Source: an uncultured Duncaniella sp.
GTDB taxonomy: Bacteria; Bacteroidota; Bacteroidia; Bacteroidales; Muribaculaceae
Direction of reading: 5' to 3'
Assembly (NCBI GenBank): GCA_910577335.1
Contig: CAJTMJ010000035.1
Location: forward strand, 1-32,807
Length of the DNA stretch: 32,807 nucleotides
Numbering within the stretch: the first letter of the stretch is position 1; the number at the start of each line of letters is the position of its first letter. Position numbers and translations under genes: made by a program. Of the stretch, positions 1 through 7,282 are shown in pieces. A model generated the notes under the pieces. That model saw nothing but the letters and a program-made list of their open reading frames with translations, had not been told where the DNA came from and did not search any database.

Positions 1-50
1 CGACTGAAAATTAAGTGTTTAACAGCATAAATTTAATTTTTGTCATCTAC
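1..50. mobile_element. probable insertion-sequence end at left contig edge
   Basis: The first ~50 bases are AT-rich and differ from the gene that follows. Positions 36-50 read AATTTTTGTCATCTACT-like sequence, which recurs in inverted orientation at the right edge of the window (about 32758-32776). Both copies point inwards from a contig end and abut a truncated gene. This is what an assembly broken at copies of one insertion sequence looks like. Only the terminal bases are present, so the family cannot be named. The exact junction is uncertain by several bases. Confidence 0.45.
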
Positions 51-1137
51 TAAAAGTACCGATAATGCCGATAAGTATATTAGGACTTTCGGCGCTTGGC
101 TGGCATTTCATAATAAAGAAAAAAATGATTATATTCAGAATATAACCGTAGGATTGCAGCCGGGCAGGTATTTTATGGTTATAGAAGATAGCAAGGGTAA
201 ACCCTTAAGTGACCGAATTGCATTGGACGTATATTCCCGAGATGATATTTTTACCGTAGATAATATAAATTATTTGCAGTTGTACGACAGTGATTGTGTC
301 AGGGTGCTACCAAGAAATGATTTTGAATATTCAGGGACTCTGATTGTTCCGGATGTCATTGAATATAAGGGGAAGACACTAAAAGTCACAGAGGTTGATC
401 GCGAAGCATTTTCCAATCAGCAAAAGGTTGACGCGATAGTGTTCTCGGAGAATGTCAAAAAAATTGGGAGATCTGCGGTTCCGTATAATTTCAAAGTCGT
501 TATTTTAAGTCCGGACTTAGAAATAGACCAACAGTTGTCAATTGGTTCTGTTGAAGTCTTTGTTCCGGATGCGAATTATGATAAGATTTCAAAGGTATTG
601 GATGGTCTTAAGTCCGGTTTTTATAGACTGTATACATTATCCAATGATATTACTTTAAGCAATGTGCCTGAGTCGTTGGAAAATCCTGCTGAAGTTAAAA
701 TTTCATTTGACAGTTCTCATCCTTACACGAACCTAAATATACAATTTGAGCCGGAAAATTGCATATCTTATCAGACTTATATTGATGAGAATGATAACTA
801 TACTTTAAGGTTATATCCTCAAAATCCGGGTAATTGTACAGTTATTATATCTTCTTTGCAGCCATATAAGCCAATCTCTAAAAGTTTTATTGTAAAGTGC
901 TTGGAATTATCAGGAATTGACGTAAGCGAAAAGGATGTTTATAATGATATTCGTGTTTCGGAAAATGTGCTTAGAATATTGAATCCTACTGCAAATGTTT
1001 TGGTCAGTGATGTTTCTGGTAAATCGTATCCAGTTAATTCTATTTCAGACAGTGAAATCATATTCTATGCTCCGGCTCCCGGTATATACATAATAAATAT
1101 AGGTAAAAAAGCTTTTAAAATTTTGATGAACTTCTAA
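40..1137 (+). pseudogene. 5'-truncated secreted protein, BspA-type leucine-rich segment and C-terminal sorting-like domain
   Basis: The frame is open from base 37, with only a TTG as possible start, no ribosome-binding site and no signal peptide, so the true N-terminus is missing. The first ~65 residues resemble the end of an Ig-like domain. About residues 70-145 match the BspA-type leucine-rich pattern, with the phrases SGTLIVPDVIEYKGK and VTEVDREAF followed by a VVFSENVKKIG-like strand. The last ~60 residues (LRILNPTANVLVSDVSGK to PGIYIINIGKKAFKILMNF) resemble a Por-secretion/type A C-terminal sorting domain, which in Bacteroidetes sends proteins through the type IX system or anchors them at the cell surface. 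The likely cause of the truncation is an insertion sequence ending near base 50. The family is recognised by pattern only; the exact ligand or role is unknown. Confidence 0.55.
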
Positions 1138-1145
1138 TTATAGCA

Positions 1146-1211
1146 CTGTTGCAAAATGTATTGGATGTAGGGATGCTTCGGGGAACATCCCTACATTAAG
1201 TTTTGCAACAG
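1146..1211. repeat. nested perfect inverted repeats (outer 11 bp, inner 11 bp)
   Basis: The outer arms are CTGTTGCAAAA (1146-1156) and TTTTGCAACAG (1201-1211). The inner arms are ATGTAGGGATG (1165-1175) and CATCCCTACAT (1186-1196), with the loop CTTCGGGGAA. Both stems are perfect. The element follows the stop of the first gene by 8 bases, so it could end that transcript, but it lacks a T-run. Confidence 0.7.
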
Positions 1212-1242
1212 ATTCATGCAGGGTGCAAAAGAATAATAATAC

Positions 1243-1321
1243 AAAGAACTTGCTGCAAAATTGGTGGGTGGTGGGGTCAAATACGGTTCCAACATCCGAT
1301 AAATTTTGCAGCAAATTCTTT
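1243..1321. repeat. 19-bp inverted repeat with one mismatch
   Basis: The left arm at 1243-1261 has core TTGCTGCAAAAT. The right arm at 1303-1321 has core ATTTTGCAGCAA, and the match extends outwards through AAAGAA/TTCTTT with a single C/T mismatch. The arms are separated by about 41 bases containing a GGTGGGTGGTGGGG tract. The GCAAAA core resembles that of the preceding hairpin, so the two may be related palindromic elements. Confidence 0.65.
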
Positions 1322-1464
1322 ATTATAAATCAGTTTTATGATTAATGGGTTAATCTGAAATTTTGATAGATCAAAATTTTGGGGATAGGTCTAAATTTTT
1401 GGAGGTCTAATTTTTTTGTAGACCTAATATTATTTGGTGGATTTAAAATAAGGAGAGTTATAAA

Positions 1465-2238
1465 TTATACGGTTACGTGTATTTCGGCTCGGCGGTCCTG
1501 AGCGGCTGTCGGATAGGCGTTTGTCTCACCCATACCTTTGGTTTTCACATGATCGCCGGGGACTCCGTGGGCTATGAGATAGTCACCTACTCTCTTGGCA
1601 CGGCGTTCGCTAAGACGCTGGTTGTAAGCGGAATTTCCGCTTTCGTCAGTATAGGCGACCACTGAAACGTATGCCCCTGTTGCAGCAACTTCTTTGGCAA
1701 GTTTGTTGAGGGTAGCATCGTCGGGTATATCCGAGCCATCAAGGGGGAAGAGATATACAACATCGTGAGGCACTGCCGTTGCGTTAGCGTTGGCTGTTGC
1801 TGTTTTAGCCGTAGCATAGGCTGTGGCGGCTTTAGCCATAGCGGCGTTTGATGTTTTCGCATTAGCTTTGGTGGCTGCATTGGCTTCGACCTCCGAGAGT
1901 GTGACTTCGGTTATCACAGCGTCCGGCTGTGCGTTAGTGTTGGATGCCAGAGCCGTCTTATTGGTCTGATTTACCCCGGAGGCGTACATATTGTCGCCGT
2001 TGCTCTTTGAACGGTCTGAGAACCAATAAATAGAGCCGACCAAAACGCCGAGAGCCAAGACTGTCAGCCAAGCCCAGCCCAAAAAGCTTCCTTTGTGCGT
2101 GACATGCCGATGCTCCACGTGGTGGGGATGATATGCTTCCTGCATAGGCGGAAGAGCTGATGCCTCCTTGTGAGCGCCCAGCTCCAACGGTTCCGGATGA
2201 TCCGGCAACCTATTCTGATAATCCTTATTAGTTCCCAT
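1465..2238 (-). CDS. OmpA-family C-terminal domain protein with N-terminal membrane anchor
   Basis: The protein has 257 residues. A ~50-residue N-terminal segment rich in His (HPHHVEHRHVTHK) precedes one hydrophobic helix (about residues 52-72). A long Ala/Thr/Asn-rich low-complexity linker (about 85-155) leads to an OmpA-like domain from about 160 to the end. The peptidoglycan-contacting pattern is visible as AYTDESGNSAYNQRLSERRAKRV, with the family Asp, Asn and Arg residues. There is no cleavable signal peptide, so the likely topology is a cytoplasmic N-terminus, an inner-membrane anchor and a periplasmic domain that binds the cell wall. The gene is divergent from the HAD gene. OmpA-domain assignment is confident; the role of the His-rich tail is unknown. 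Confidence 0.8.
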   Translation of the reverse strand: MGTNKDYQNRLPDHPEPLELGAHKEASALPPMQEAYHPHHVEHRHVTHKGSFLGWAWLTVLALGVLVGSIYWFSDRSKSNGDNMYASGVNQTNKTALASNTNAQPDAVITEVTLSEVEANAATKANAKTSNAAMAKAATAYATAKTATANANATAVPHDVVYLFPLDGSDIPDDATLNKLAKEVAATGAYVSVVAYTDESGNSAYNQRLSERRAKRVGDYLIAHGVPGDHVKTKGMGETNAYPTAAQDRRAEIHVTV

Positions 2239-2278
2239 AAATGATAGCTTTGAGTTAATAATAATTTGGATTGTTGTT

Positions 2279-2301
2279 TTAGAGGTTGTTTAATAACCTC
2301 T
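2279..2301. repeat. dispersed hairpin motif GGTTGTTTAATAACC, copy 1
   Basis: A 7-bp stem (AGAGGTT/AACCTCT) surrounds the loop GTTTAAT in the divergent region between the OmpA and HAD genes. The 20-mer TTAGAGGTTGTTTAATAACC at 2279-2298 occurs again, identically, on the minus strand at 11555-11574. A partial copy (AGGTTGTTTA) lies at 3031-3040, just after the HAD stop codon. Confidence 0.65.
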
Positions 2302-2367
2302 TATTTATAACAAGCCAATCGTCTGGAAATATGGTTAATTTCTCTAAAGCTTCTTATAAAAATGTTT

Positions 2368-2398
2368 TTTGCTTTGAACCGATTTATGCGTATCTTTG
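2368..2398 (+). promoter_or_regulatory. Bacteroidetes-type promoter of the HAD gene
   Basis: A -33 TTTG (2368-2371), a 19-base spacer and the -7 box TATCTTTG (2391-2398) match the Bacteroidetes consensus. The HAD start codon begins only 4 bases after the box, so a transcript starting at the usual distance would have almost no leader. Confidence 0.65.
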
Positions 2399-2402
2399 CA
2401 CT

Positions 2403-3029
2403 ATGATTAAGAACTTGCTTTTTGATTTGGGCGGTGTGATCATGGATCTTGACCGCAATCGTTGTGTGAGGGCTTTCGAAGCTCTCGGCATGGCTGATGC
2501 CGAGGATTTCCTCGGGCTTTATGGTCAGAAAGGAGCTTTTCTGGCGCTTGAAGCCGGGCAGATAGATGCTGACGAGTTCCACAAGTGTGTCCGTCAGCTC
2601 ATTTCACGCCCCGTCACCGATGAGGAAATCGACAAAGCCTTCAATGAATTCCTTGTGGGTATTCCTGTGGAGCGTCTGCGCGCTCTTCGCGAATTGCGCA
2701 AGCGTTATCCCGTATACCTGTTGTCGAATACCAATCCGATAATGATGAATTCCAAGATAGCGGAGGAATTTCGGAAGGAAGGTTTGGAGATAAATGATTA
2801 TTTCGACGGCATAGTGACCTCGTATGAGGCAAAATGCTGCAAACCAGCCAAAGGTATCTTCGACTATGCCGAGGAGGTTTGCGGGATAGAACCGAAAGAG
2901 ACACTGTTTTTCGATGATTCATCCTCCAATGTCGAGGCGGCTCGCCGTTACGGTTATCAGGCTGTGGTGGTGAATCCCGGCGATGAATTTGTGGATCTTT
3001 TGGGTAGATATAAAAACTCGAACGGCTGA
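2403..3029 (+). CDS. HAD-superfamily (IA type) phosphatase
   Basis: This 208-residue protein carries all four HAD motifs: DLGGVIMDLD at the N-terminus with the nucleophile Asp, LLSNTN (motif II) near residue 110, CKPAKGIFDYA with the motif III Lys, and FFDDSSSNVEAA (motif IV). The GGV form of motif I is typical of YihX-like sugar-phosphate or small-phosphate phosphatases, but the substrate cannot be read from the sequence. The ATG at 2403 is chosen because motif I follows directly; the frame stays open 117 bases upstream, but that stretch contains the promoter. It is followed 37 bases later by ribF. One speculative role is FMN or other metabolite dephosphorylation; only the family is secure. 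Confidence 0.85.
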   Translation: MIKNLLFDLGGVIMDLDRNRCVRAFEALGMADAEDFLGLYGQKGAFLALEAGQIDADEFHKCVRQLISRPVTDEEIDKAFNEFLVGIPVERLRALRELRKRYPVYLLSNTNPIMMNSKIAEEFRKEGLEINDYFDGIVTSYEAKCCKPAKGIFDYAEEVCGIEPKETLFFDDSSSNVEAARRYGYQAVVVNPGDEFVDLLGRYKNSNG

Positions 3030-3066
3030 AAGGTTGTTTATTAGACAGATTTTTTAATTATAAACT

Positions 3067-4011
3067 ATGAATATCATCACTAAGAGCAACAGCGATCGTC
3101 GCCGCATAGCAGCGGTGGGTATGTACGATGGTGTGCATCTGGGACACAGGTTTCTGATTGACTATCTACGGGCTGAGGCTAAAGCCCGCAGTCTTGTACC
3201 TTCTGTGGTGACATTCTCACGTCATCCTTTGGCTCTTGTGCGTCCGTTGGAGGCGCCGGGGCTTCTTACCACCCTTGAAGAGAGGGTGAAGTATCTCGAA
3301 GATGCCGGGATTGAGGACGCTATATTGCTGTCGTTCAACGACAAGATACGCTACATGTCGGCACGGGAATTTCTGTCGATGCTCCATAAGAAGTATGGCA
3401 TAGATGCCTTGGTGGTCGGTTTCAACAACCGTTTCGGACATGACCGTCTTGAAGGTTTCGAACAGTATAAGGCTATAGGTAAGGAGCTGGGGATGGATGT
3501 CATAAATGCTCCCGAATATGGCGGTCCGGCAGCTCCGATAAGTTCTTCTATAATACGCAAGTATCTTCTTAAAGGTCAGCCTGATAAAGCTTATGAAGCG
3601 CTCGGACATCCTTACAGCCTGAGAGGTGTGGTGGTTGACGGTAACAGATTGGGTCGTACCATCGGTTTCCCGACTGCCAATATTGTGCCGGTTGATTCCG
3701 CTTCGATTGTACCAAAAAGCGGTGCGTATGCGGCGTTTGTGATAACGCCTGACGGAGTGCGCCGTAAGGCTATAGTGAATATCGGTTTCCGTCCTACCGT
3801 GGCTGATGAAAATGTATCAGGTAAGTTGTCGATAGAGGCGCATATCCTTGATTATGTGGGGTATCTGTATGACGAAGAGATAGTTATAGAATTTGTGAAA
3901 TACCTTCGCCCCGAAAAGAAATTCTCATCCACAGCCAAACTCCAAGAGCAACTAACAGCCGATGCTAACACAGCCAAAAGGCAATTGACAATTGTTTCAA
4001 TTGAAAATTGA
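3067..4011 (+). CDS. ribF: bifunctional riboflavin kinase / FAD synthetase
   Basis: The 314-residue protein is the usual length for RibF. The N-terminal nucleotidyltransferase half (FMN + ATP to FAD) shows GMYDGVHLGH, the analogue of the HxGH motif, and NNRFGHDR near residue 120. The C-terminal flavokinase half (riboflavin + ATP to FMN) shows GRTIGFPTANI and NIGFRPTV. It is cytoplasmic and makes both flavin cofactors; riboflavin synthase is encoded in the same window at 14770. The extreme C-terminus is odd: the last residues SIEN and the stop codon are written by the first unit of an AATTGACA-type repeat that continues downstream. The same thing happens at the end of the second FKBP gene. Confidence 0.95.
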   Translation: MNIITKSNSDRRRIAAVGMYDGVHLGHRFLIDYLRAEAKARSLVPSVVTFSRHPLALVRPLEAPGLLTTLEERVKYLEDAGIEDAILLSFNDKIRYMSAREFLSMLHKKYGIDALVVGFNNRFGHDRLEGFEQYKAIGKELGMDVINAPEYGGPAAPISSSIIRKYLLKGQPDKAYEALGHPYSLRGVVVDGNRLGRTIGFPTANIVPVDSASIVPKSGAYAAFVITPDGVRRKAIVNIGFRPTVADENVSGKLSIEAHILDYVGYLYDEEIVIEFVKYLRPEKKFSSTAKLQEQLTADANTAKRQLTIVSIEN

Positions 4012-4040
4012 CAATGGACAATTGACAGTTGAAATTTGAC
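3981..4040. repeat. AATTGACA-type repeat array, copy 1
   Basis: Imperfect units of AATTGACA, AATTGAAA and AATGGACA run through this segment, starting inside the last codons of ribF. The string TCAATTGAAAATTGA encodes S-I-E-N-stop. A longer array of the same units lies at 16959-17070. Confidence 0.75.
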
Positions 4041-4178
4041 TCATCTGCTCAGCTGCTTTGCGTTGCAAAGAGCCGATTCATTGTGCTGTATGCTCTATTT
4101 TGTTGCGGTTCAATGGGGTTTGCAGTGGTGCAATAAGTGATAATGCGCTAATCGTTAGGAAAATCAGGTAAAAATGTT

Positions 4179-4186
4179 TACCTTTG
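4179..4186 (+). promoter_or_regulatory. -7 box TACCTTTG, likely for the ORF6N gene
   Basis: The box matches TAnnTTTG and lies about 107 bases upstream of the ORF6N start. No clear -33 TTTG is seen at the usual spacing. The 282-bp gap between ribF and this gene otherwise holds only the AATTGACA repeat. Confidence 0.4.
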
Positions 4187-4293
4187 AAACGGTTAGACAA
4201 ACCTAATAGATTGATATAAATTAGCTGCCGGGATTCAGCACTGCAAATGCAGCGTATTTAATGACTTTCACAATAATATAAAACAACAGCACA

Positions 4294-4851
4294 ATGGCAA
4301 ATATTATTAAACTCGCTGACGTGGAGTCCGCTATAATAGAGCTTAGGGGGCGGCGTGTCATACTTGACAGCGATGTTGCCCGTTTATACGGAGTAGAAAC
4401 CAGAGAGGTGAACCAAGCCATCAGGAACAATCCGGATAAATTTCCAGCCGGATATGTCTTTGAACTTACAAAGCAGGAGAAAGCGGAGGTTGTCAAAAAT
4501 TTTGATAACCCTCAAATAAAGTTCTCGCCAAAAACACCCAAGGCATTTACTGAGAAAGGCTTGTATATGTTGGCTACCATCCTCAAGGGTGCTGTTGCCA
4601 CCCGGACAACAATTGCGATAGTTGAAACATTTACCAAACTGAGAGAGCTGTCACGGACTGTCGGAGAGCTTGCCGATGCCTCTGACGAGTTCAATCAAAA
4701 ATCCCTCATGCAGCAAAGTGGTGAGATTTTGGCAGATTTGTTGGACGACGGCATGAGAACCACTGATACTGAAACGACAATAGAACTGAACTTTGCCGTT
4801 TTGAAACTGAAACACACTGTAAAGCGTAAAAAGGATAATACCCAGGAGTAA
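4294..4851 (+). CDS. ORF6N-domain DNA-binding protein
   Basis: The 185-residue protein begins with an ORF6N domain (about residues 8-95). Visible signatures are VILDSDVARLYGVETREVNQAIRNN, RFP-like KFPAGYVFELT, and FTEKGLYMLATILKG. This domain occurs in phage antirepressor/Kil-type proteins and in many Bacteroidetes chromosomes and is taken to bind DNA. The C-terminal ~70 residues are helical and charged. It stands alone between ribF and the foldase gene with no other phage gene nearby, so it is either a relic or a resident regulator. It is convergent with the foldase gene and shares a terminator with it. Confidence 0.85.
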   Translation: MANIIKLADVESAIIELRGRRVILDSDVARLYGVETREVNQAIRNNPDKFPAGYVFELTKQEKAEVVKNFDNPQIKFSPKTPKAFTEKGLYMLATILKGAVATRTTIAIVETFTKLRELSRTVGELADASDEFNQKSLMQQSGEILADLLDDGMRTTDTETTIELNFAVLKLKHTVKRKKDNTQE

Positions 4852-4929
4852 AGTTGGTGGTCCTCATGTATTAGATAGCAGGATTGGCAAAAAGTATAAA
4901 TAGAAGGATGGTGTAATTATATGTATTAA

Positions 4930-4972
4930 AAAAGTAAATGCTGTGTCATGTCTTGGCACAGCATTTACTTTT
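4930..4972. terminator. bidirectional terminator hairpin between convergent genes
   Basis: A perfect 16-bp stem (AAAAGTAAATGCTGTG, 4930-4945, with its complement at 4957-4972) encloses an 11-base loop. Its A-rich left arm and T-rich right arm give U-tracts in both directions. It lies between the convergent ORF6N and foldase genes. Confidence 0.85.
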
Positions 4973-4998
4973 AATGTGAAAAAGATGGAAAGAGAGGA

Positions 4999-7071
4999 TT
5001 ACTTATAGAACTTGTTAATGTTGTTCTTTATCTTCTGGTTTCCGAGGAGGATGCGGTCAAGTGAGTTGAGCATACGAGATGCGCCACGCTGCTGGTCGAA
5101 GCGGATTGCGCTTTCTTCTGCGTTGTAGGGACGACCCTCGTTGTCAACTTCTGTAACTTGGAATACGATCACGCCATTGTTTGACTGCATCGGACCTACG
5201 AGCTGGTTGAGCTGAGCGTTTGCAACGGCACCCATGACTGCGCTCTCGTTCATGCCGAGACCGGGAATCATATACTGACCGAAGTTAACGGTGGTAGTGT
5301 CAACTGATGTGCCCATAACCTGAGCGTATCCTGCGATATCTTTAGCTTTGCCCTGATAATCTGCGATAAGCTTTTCAGCTTTCTTGTTGTTGCGGGCACG
5401 GGCTGCGAGCATAGAGTGGATCTGTGAATCACGAACGGGAGTGTAGCCTTCGTCATAGATATCATCGAGAGCCACAGCTACGAAACGTCCGCTCTGGATG
5501 TCACCGAAGATGGGTGACACTTCACCCTTTTTAGCATCCATAGCCCAAGCTACTGCTGAATGGGTGTCGTTGAGGTTGCCAACTATAGGAGTTGAAGCAG
5601 AAACTAAAGCGGGGAAGGTAGTGTAACCGGCTGCCTGTGCGCTGTCGGCAAACTGTTTTGCAGTCTTGTTAGCTGAAAGGTACAGCTGGAGATTGCTTTC
5701 GAGGTCGTTGATGGTAGCGTTTGACGGCTCAGTGGTGAATGACACGTTAGCCAATTCATAAACTGTCACGGGAGCAGTGCGTTCGCTCACACGGAAGATA
5801 CGACCGTTTTCTGCAAGAGTGTCAGGAGTGAAATAAACGCCTGTAGCTTTGCCTTCGATTATCTCCTTGACGGGAGCGAAGTTGGGGTCAATGAGTGACA
5901 CGCTCATATCCTGCTGTGACTGTGCCACGAGCGGAGATGCTGCGATAGAGTCGAATGCCACACCGTTGTTGAGAGCAGCTACGAGTGAGTCAACCTGTGC
6001 CTTAGTACCCTGAACGGTAAGATAGTCGATCTTAACTTGGTCAACCTCTTGGCTCTTGCCGAGAAGCTTGGCGATATTGTAGTCATTGCCGTTCTTAGAA
6101 ACGAGCACTGCACGACCCACTGAGAGGGTGTCGAGAGCTGCTTTAAGACGGGGCTGCTTGTCGATGTTTTCCTGAGAGATGCGTGTGCGGTCAACGAGGA
6201 ATTCAGGCATTTCAGAAAGACCCTGAGTTTCGGGGTTGGCGTTGAGAGCCACGATAGCGTCCTCAACTTTCTTCTGTCCTGCGAGCACGTCAGCTTCAGA
6301 GGGCACGATGTTTACAGCGATATAGTTGATGAGACGCTGGGGTTCGTCGAGGATGTAGCGGTTCTTTTCACCGTTGTAGAGATCCTTGATGTCACCTTCG
6401 GTCACTTCAAATTCAGCATCGGGAAGGGTTGAGAAATCCTTCTTGGCGTAGAGTATGTGGGAAGTGGCAGCGTTTTCATCGTAGATAGCCTTGGTGTCGA
6501 GGTCGTTAGCCACGAGAGTGCCGGCGAAAAGGTTCTGGAACTTCTGCTGGAGGAGCATTTGTTCAACTGACTTTTCAAGGCTTACCCAATACTGCTGGAG
6601 CTGCTGAGCCTGAGCCTGCTGCATACCGTATTTGGTGGGGTTGTAAGCCATGTCGTGAGCTGTTGCTGCGTCGGGCACACCGAGCTGCTGCTGCACCATA
6701 CGGTCAACGTACTGTGAGTTTTTGCCGACCATCATTTCTGTAAGTTCTTCGTCGGTAACTACGAGTCCGAGTTCATTGATCTCCTCTTGGAAAAGTTTCT
6801 CGGCAATCATGGAATTAAGCACCTGCTGCTGGAGCACGGCGTTGTCAACACGGGCGCCGCGAGACTGAGCTTCTTGGGCTGCCTCCTGAACTCGACGCTG
6901 GAATTCCTGCACGTCAACTTTCTGATTGCCTACTTTTGCGATTGTGGTGCCTGTACCGAAGAAGGTACGGCCTGAAGTAAAGAAGTCACCGATGATAAAA
7001 GCCAGCAAGGCGGCTCCAACGATGATAAGCAAGAGCACAGACTTGCTACGGATTTTTTCTAATGTTGCCAT
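4999..7071 (-). CDS. PpiD/SurA-like periplasmic peptidylprolyl isomerase and chaperone
   Basis: The protein has 690 residues, close to the usual ~700 for Bacteroidetes PpiD-like proteins. It starts with a short basic segment and one membrane helix (SVLLLIIVGAALLAFIIGDFF, about residues 11-31), followed by a SurA-N-like helical region (KVDVQEFQRRVQEAAQEAQ ... QVLNSMIAEKLFQEEINELG). The remaining ~450 residues contain parvulin-like segments and end in NQKIKNNINKFYK. It is expected to sit in the inner membrane facing the periplasm and help fold outer-membrane and secreted proteins. A well-formed promoter lies upstream. Assignment to the family is secure; how many of the parvulin segments are catalytically active cannot be judged by eye. 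Confidence 0.88.
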   Translation of the reverse strand: MATLEKIRSKSVLLLIIVGAALLAFIIGDFFTSGRTFFGTGTTIAKVGNQKVDVQEFQRRVQEAAQEAQSRGARVDNAVLQQQVLNSMIAEKLFQEEINELGLVVTDEELTEMMVGKNSQYVDRMVQQQLGVPDAATAHDMAYNPTKYGMQQAQAQQLQQYWVSLEKSVEQMLLQQKFQNLFAGTLVANDLDTKAIYDENAATSHILYAKKDFSTLPDAEFEVTEGDIKDLYNGEKNRYILDEPQRLINYIAVNIVPSEADVLAGQKKVEDAIVALNANPETQGLSEMPEFLVDRTRISQENIDKQPRLKAALDTLSVGRAVLVSKNGNDYNIAKLLGKSQEVDQVKIDYLTVQGTKAQVDSLVAALNNGVAFDSIAASPLVAQSQQDMSVSLIDPNFAPVKEIIEGKATGVYFTPDTLAENGRIFRVSERTAPVTVYELANVSFTTEPSNATINDLESNLQLYLSANKTAKQFADSAQAAGYTTFPALVSASTPIVGNLNDTHSAVAWAMDAKKGEVSPIFGDIQSGRFVAVALDDIYDEGYTPVRDSQIHSMLAARARNNKKAEKLIADYQGKAKDIAGYAQVMGTSVDTTTVNFGQYMIPGLGMNESAVMGAVANAQLNQLVGPMQSNNGVIVFQVTEVDNEGRPYNAEESAIRFDQQRGASRMLNSLDRILLGNQKIKNNINKFYK

Positions 7072-7148
7072 TCTATGTTTAGATGATTTTTTTGATTTAT
7101 TCGTTTAAGGTTTATGGCTAATGATAGCACAAATACGCAATTAACGCA

Positions 7149-7179
7149 CAAAGGTACTATAAATTTCCATTACTGCAAA
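7149..7179 (-). promoter_or_regulatory. promoter of the PpiD-like gene
   Basis: On the minus strand a -33 TTTG (complement of 7176-7179) is followed by a 19-base spacer and the -7 box TACCTTTG (complement of 7149-7156). The leader to the start codon at 7071 is about 70-75 bases. Confidence 0.7.
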
Positions 7180-7282
7180 ATACCTTTCCGCCAAACTTTC
7201 AATATTTTGGATTTATTTTGGTTTATGAATAGTTGAATTATGGAAATTAGGGGATTATTGTGCGTTGGGAGGCGATTTTGGG

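Larger units (their letters stand above)
1138..1464. other. gene-free region with three sets of inverted repeats
   Basis: This 327-bp stretch contains no credible gene. It holds, in order, a two-level nested hairpin (1146-1211), a long hairpin with arms at 1243-1261 and 1303-1321, a perfect 10-bp palindrome with a 2-base spacer (1358-1379), and an AGGTCTA direct/inverted repeat cluster (1386-1426). The last cluster lies just beyond the stop codon of the minus-strand OmpA gene and could act as its terminator. The first two look like small palindromic repeat elements. Confidence 0.6.

Noticed and set aside
4294..4851. ORF6N gene as part of the capsid module
   Set aside because: It lies more than 13 kb from the capsid-like gene with many housekeeping genes between and has its own regulatory sequences.
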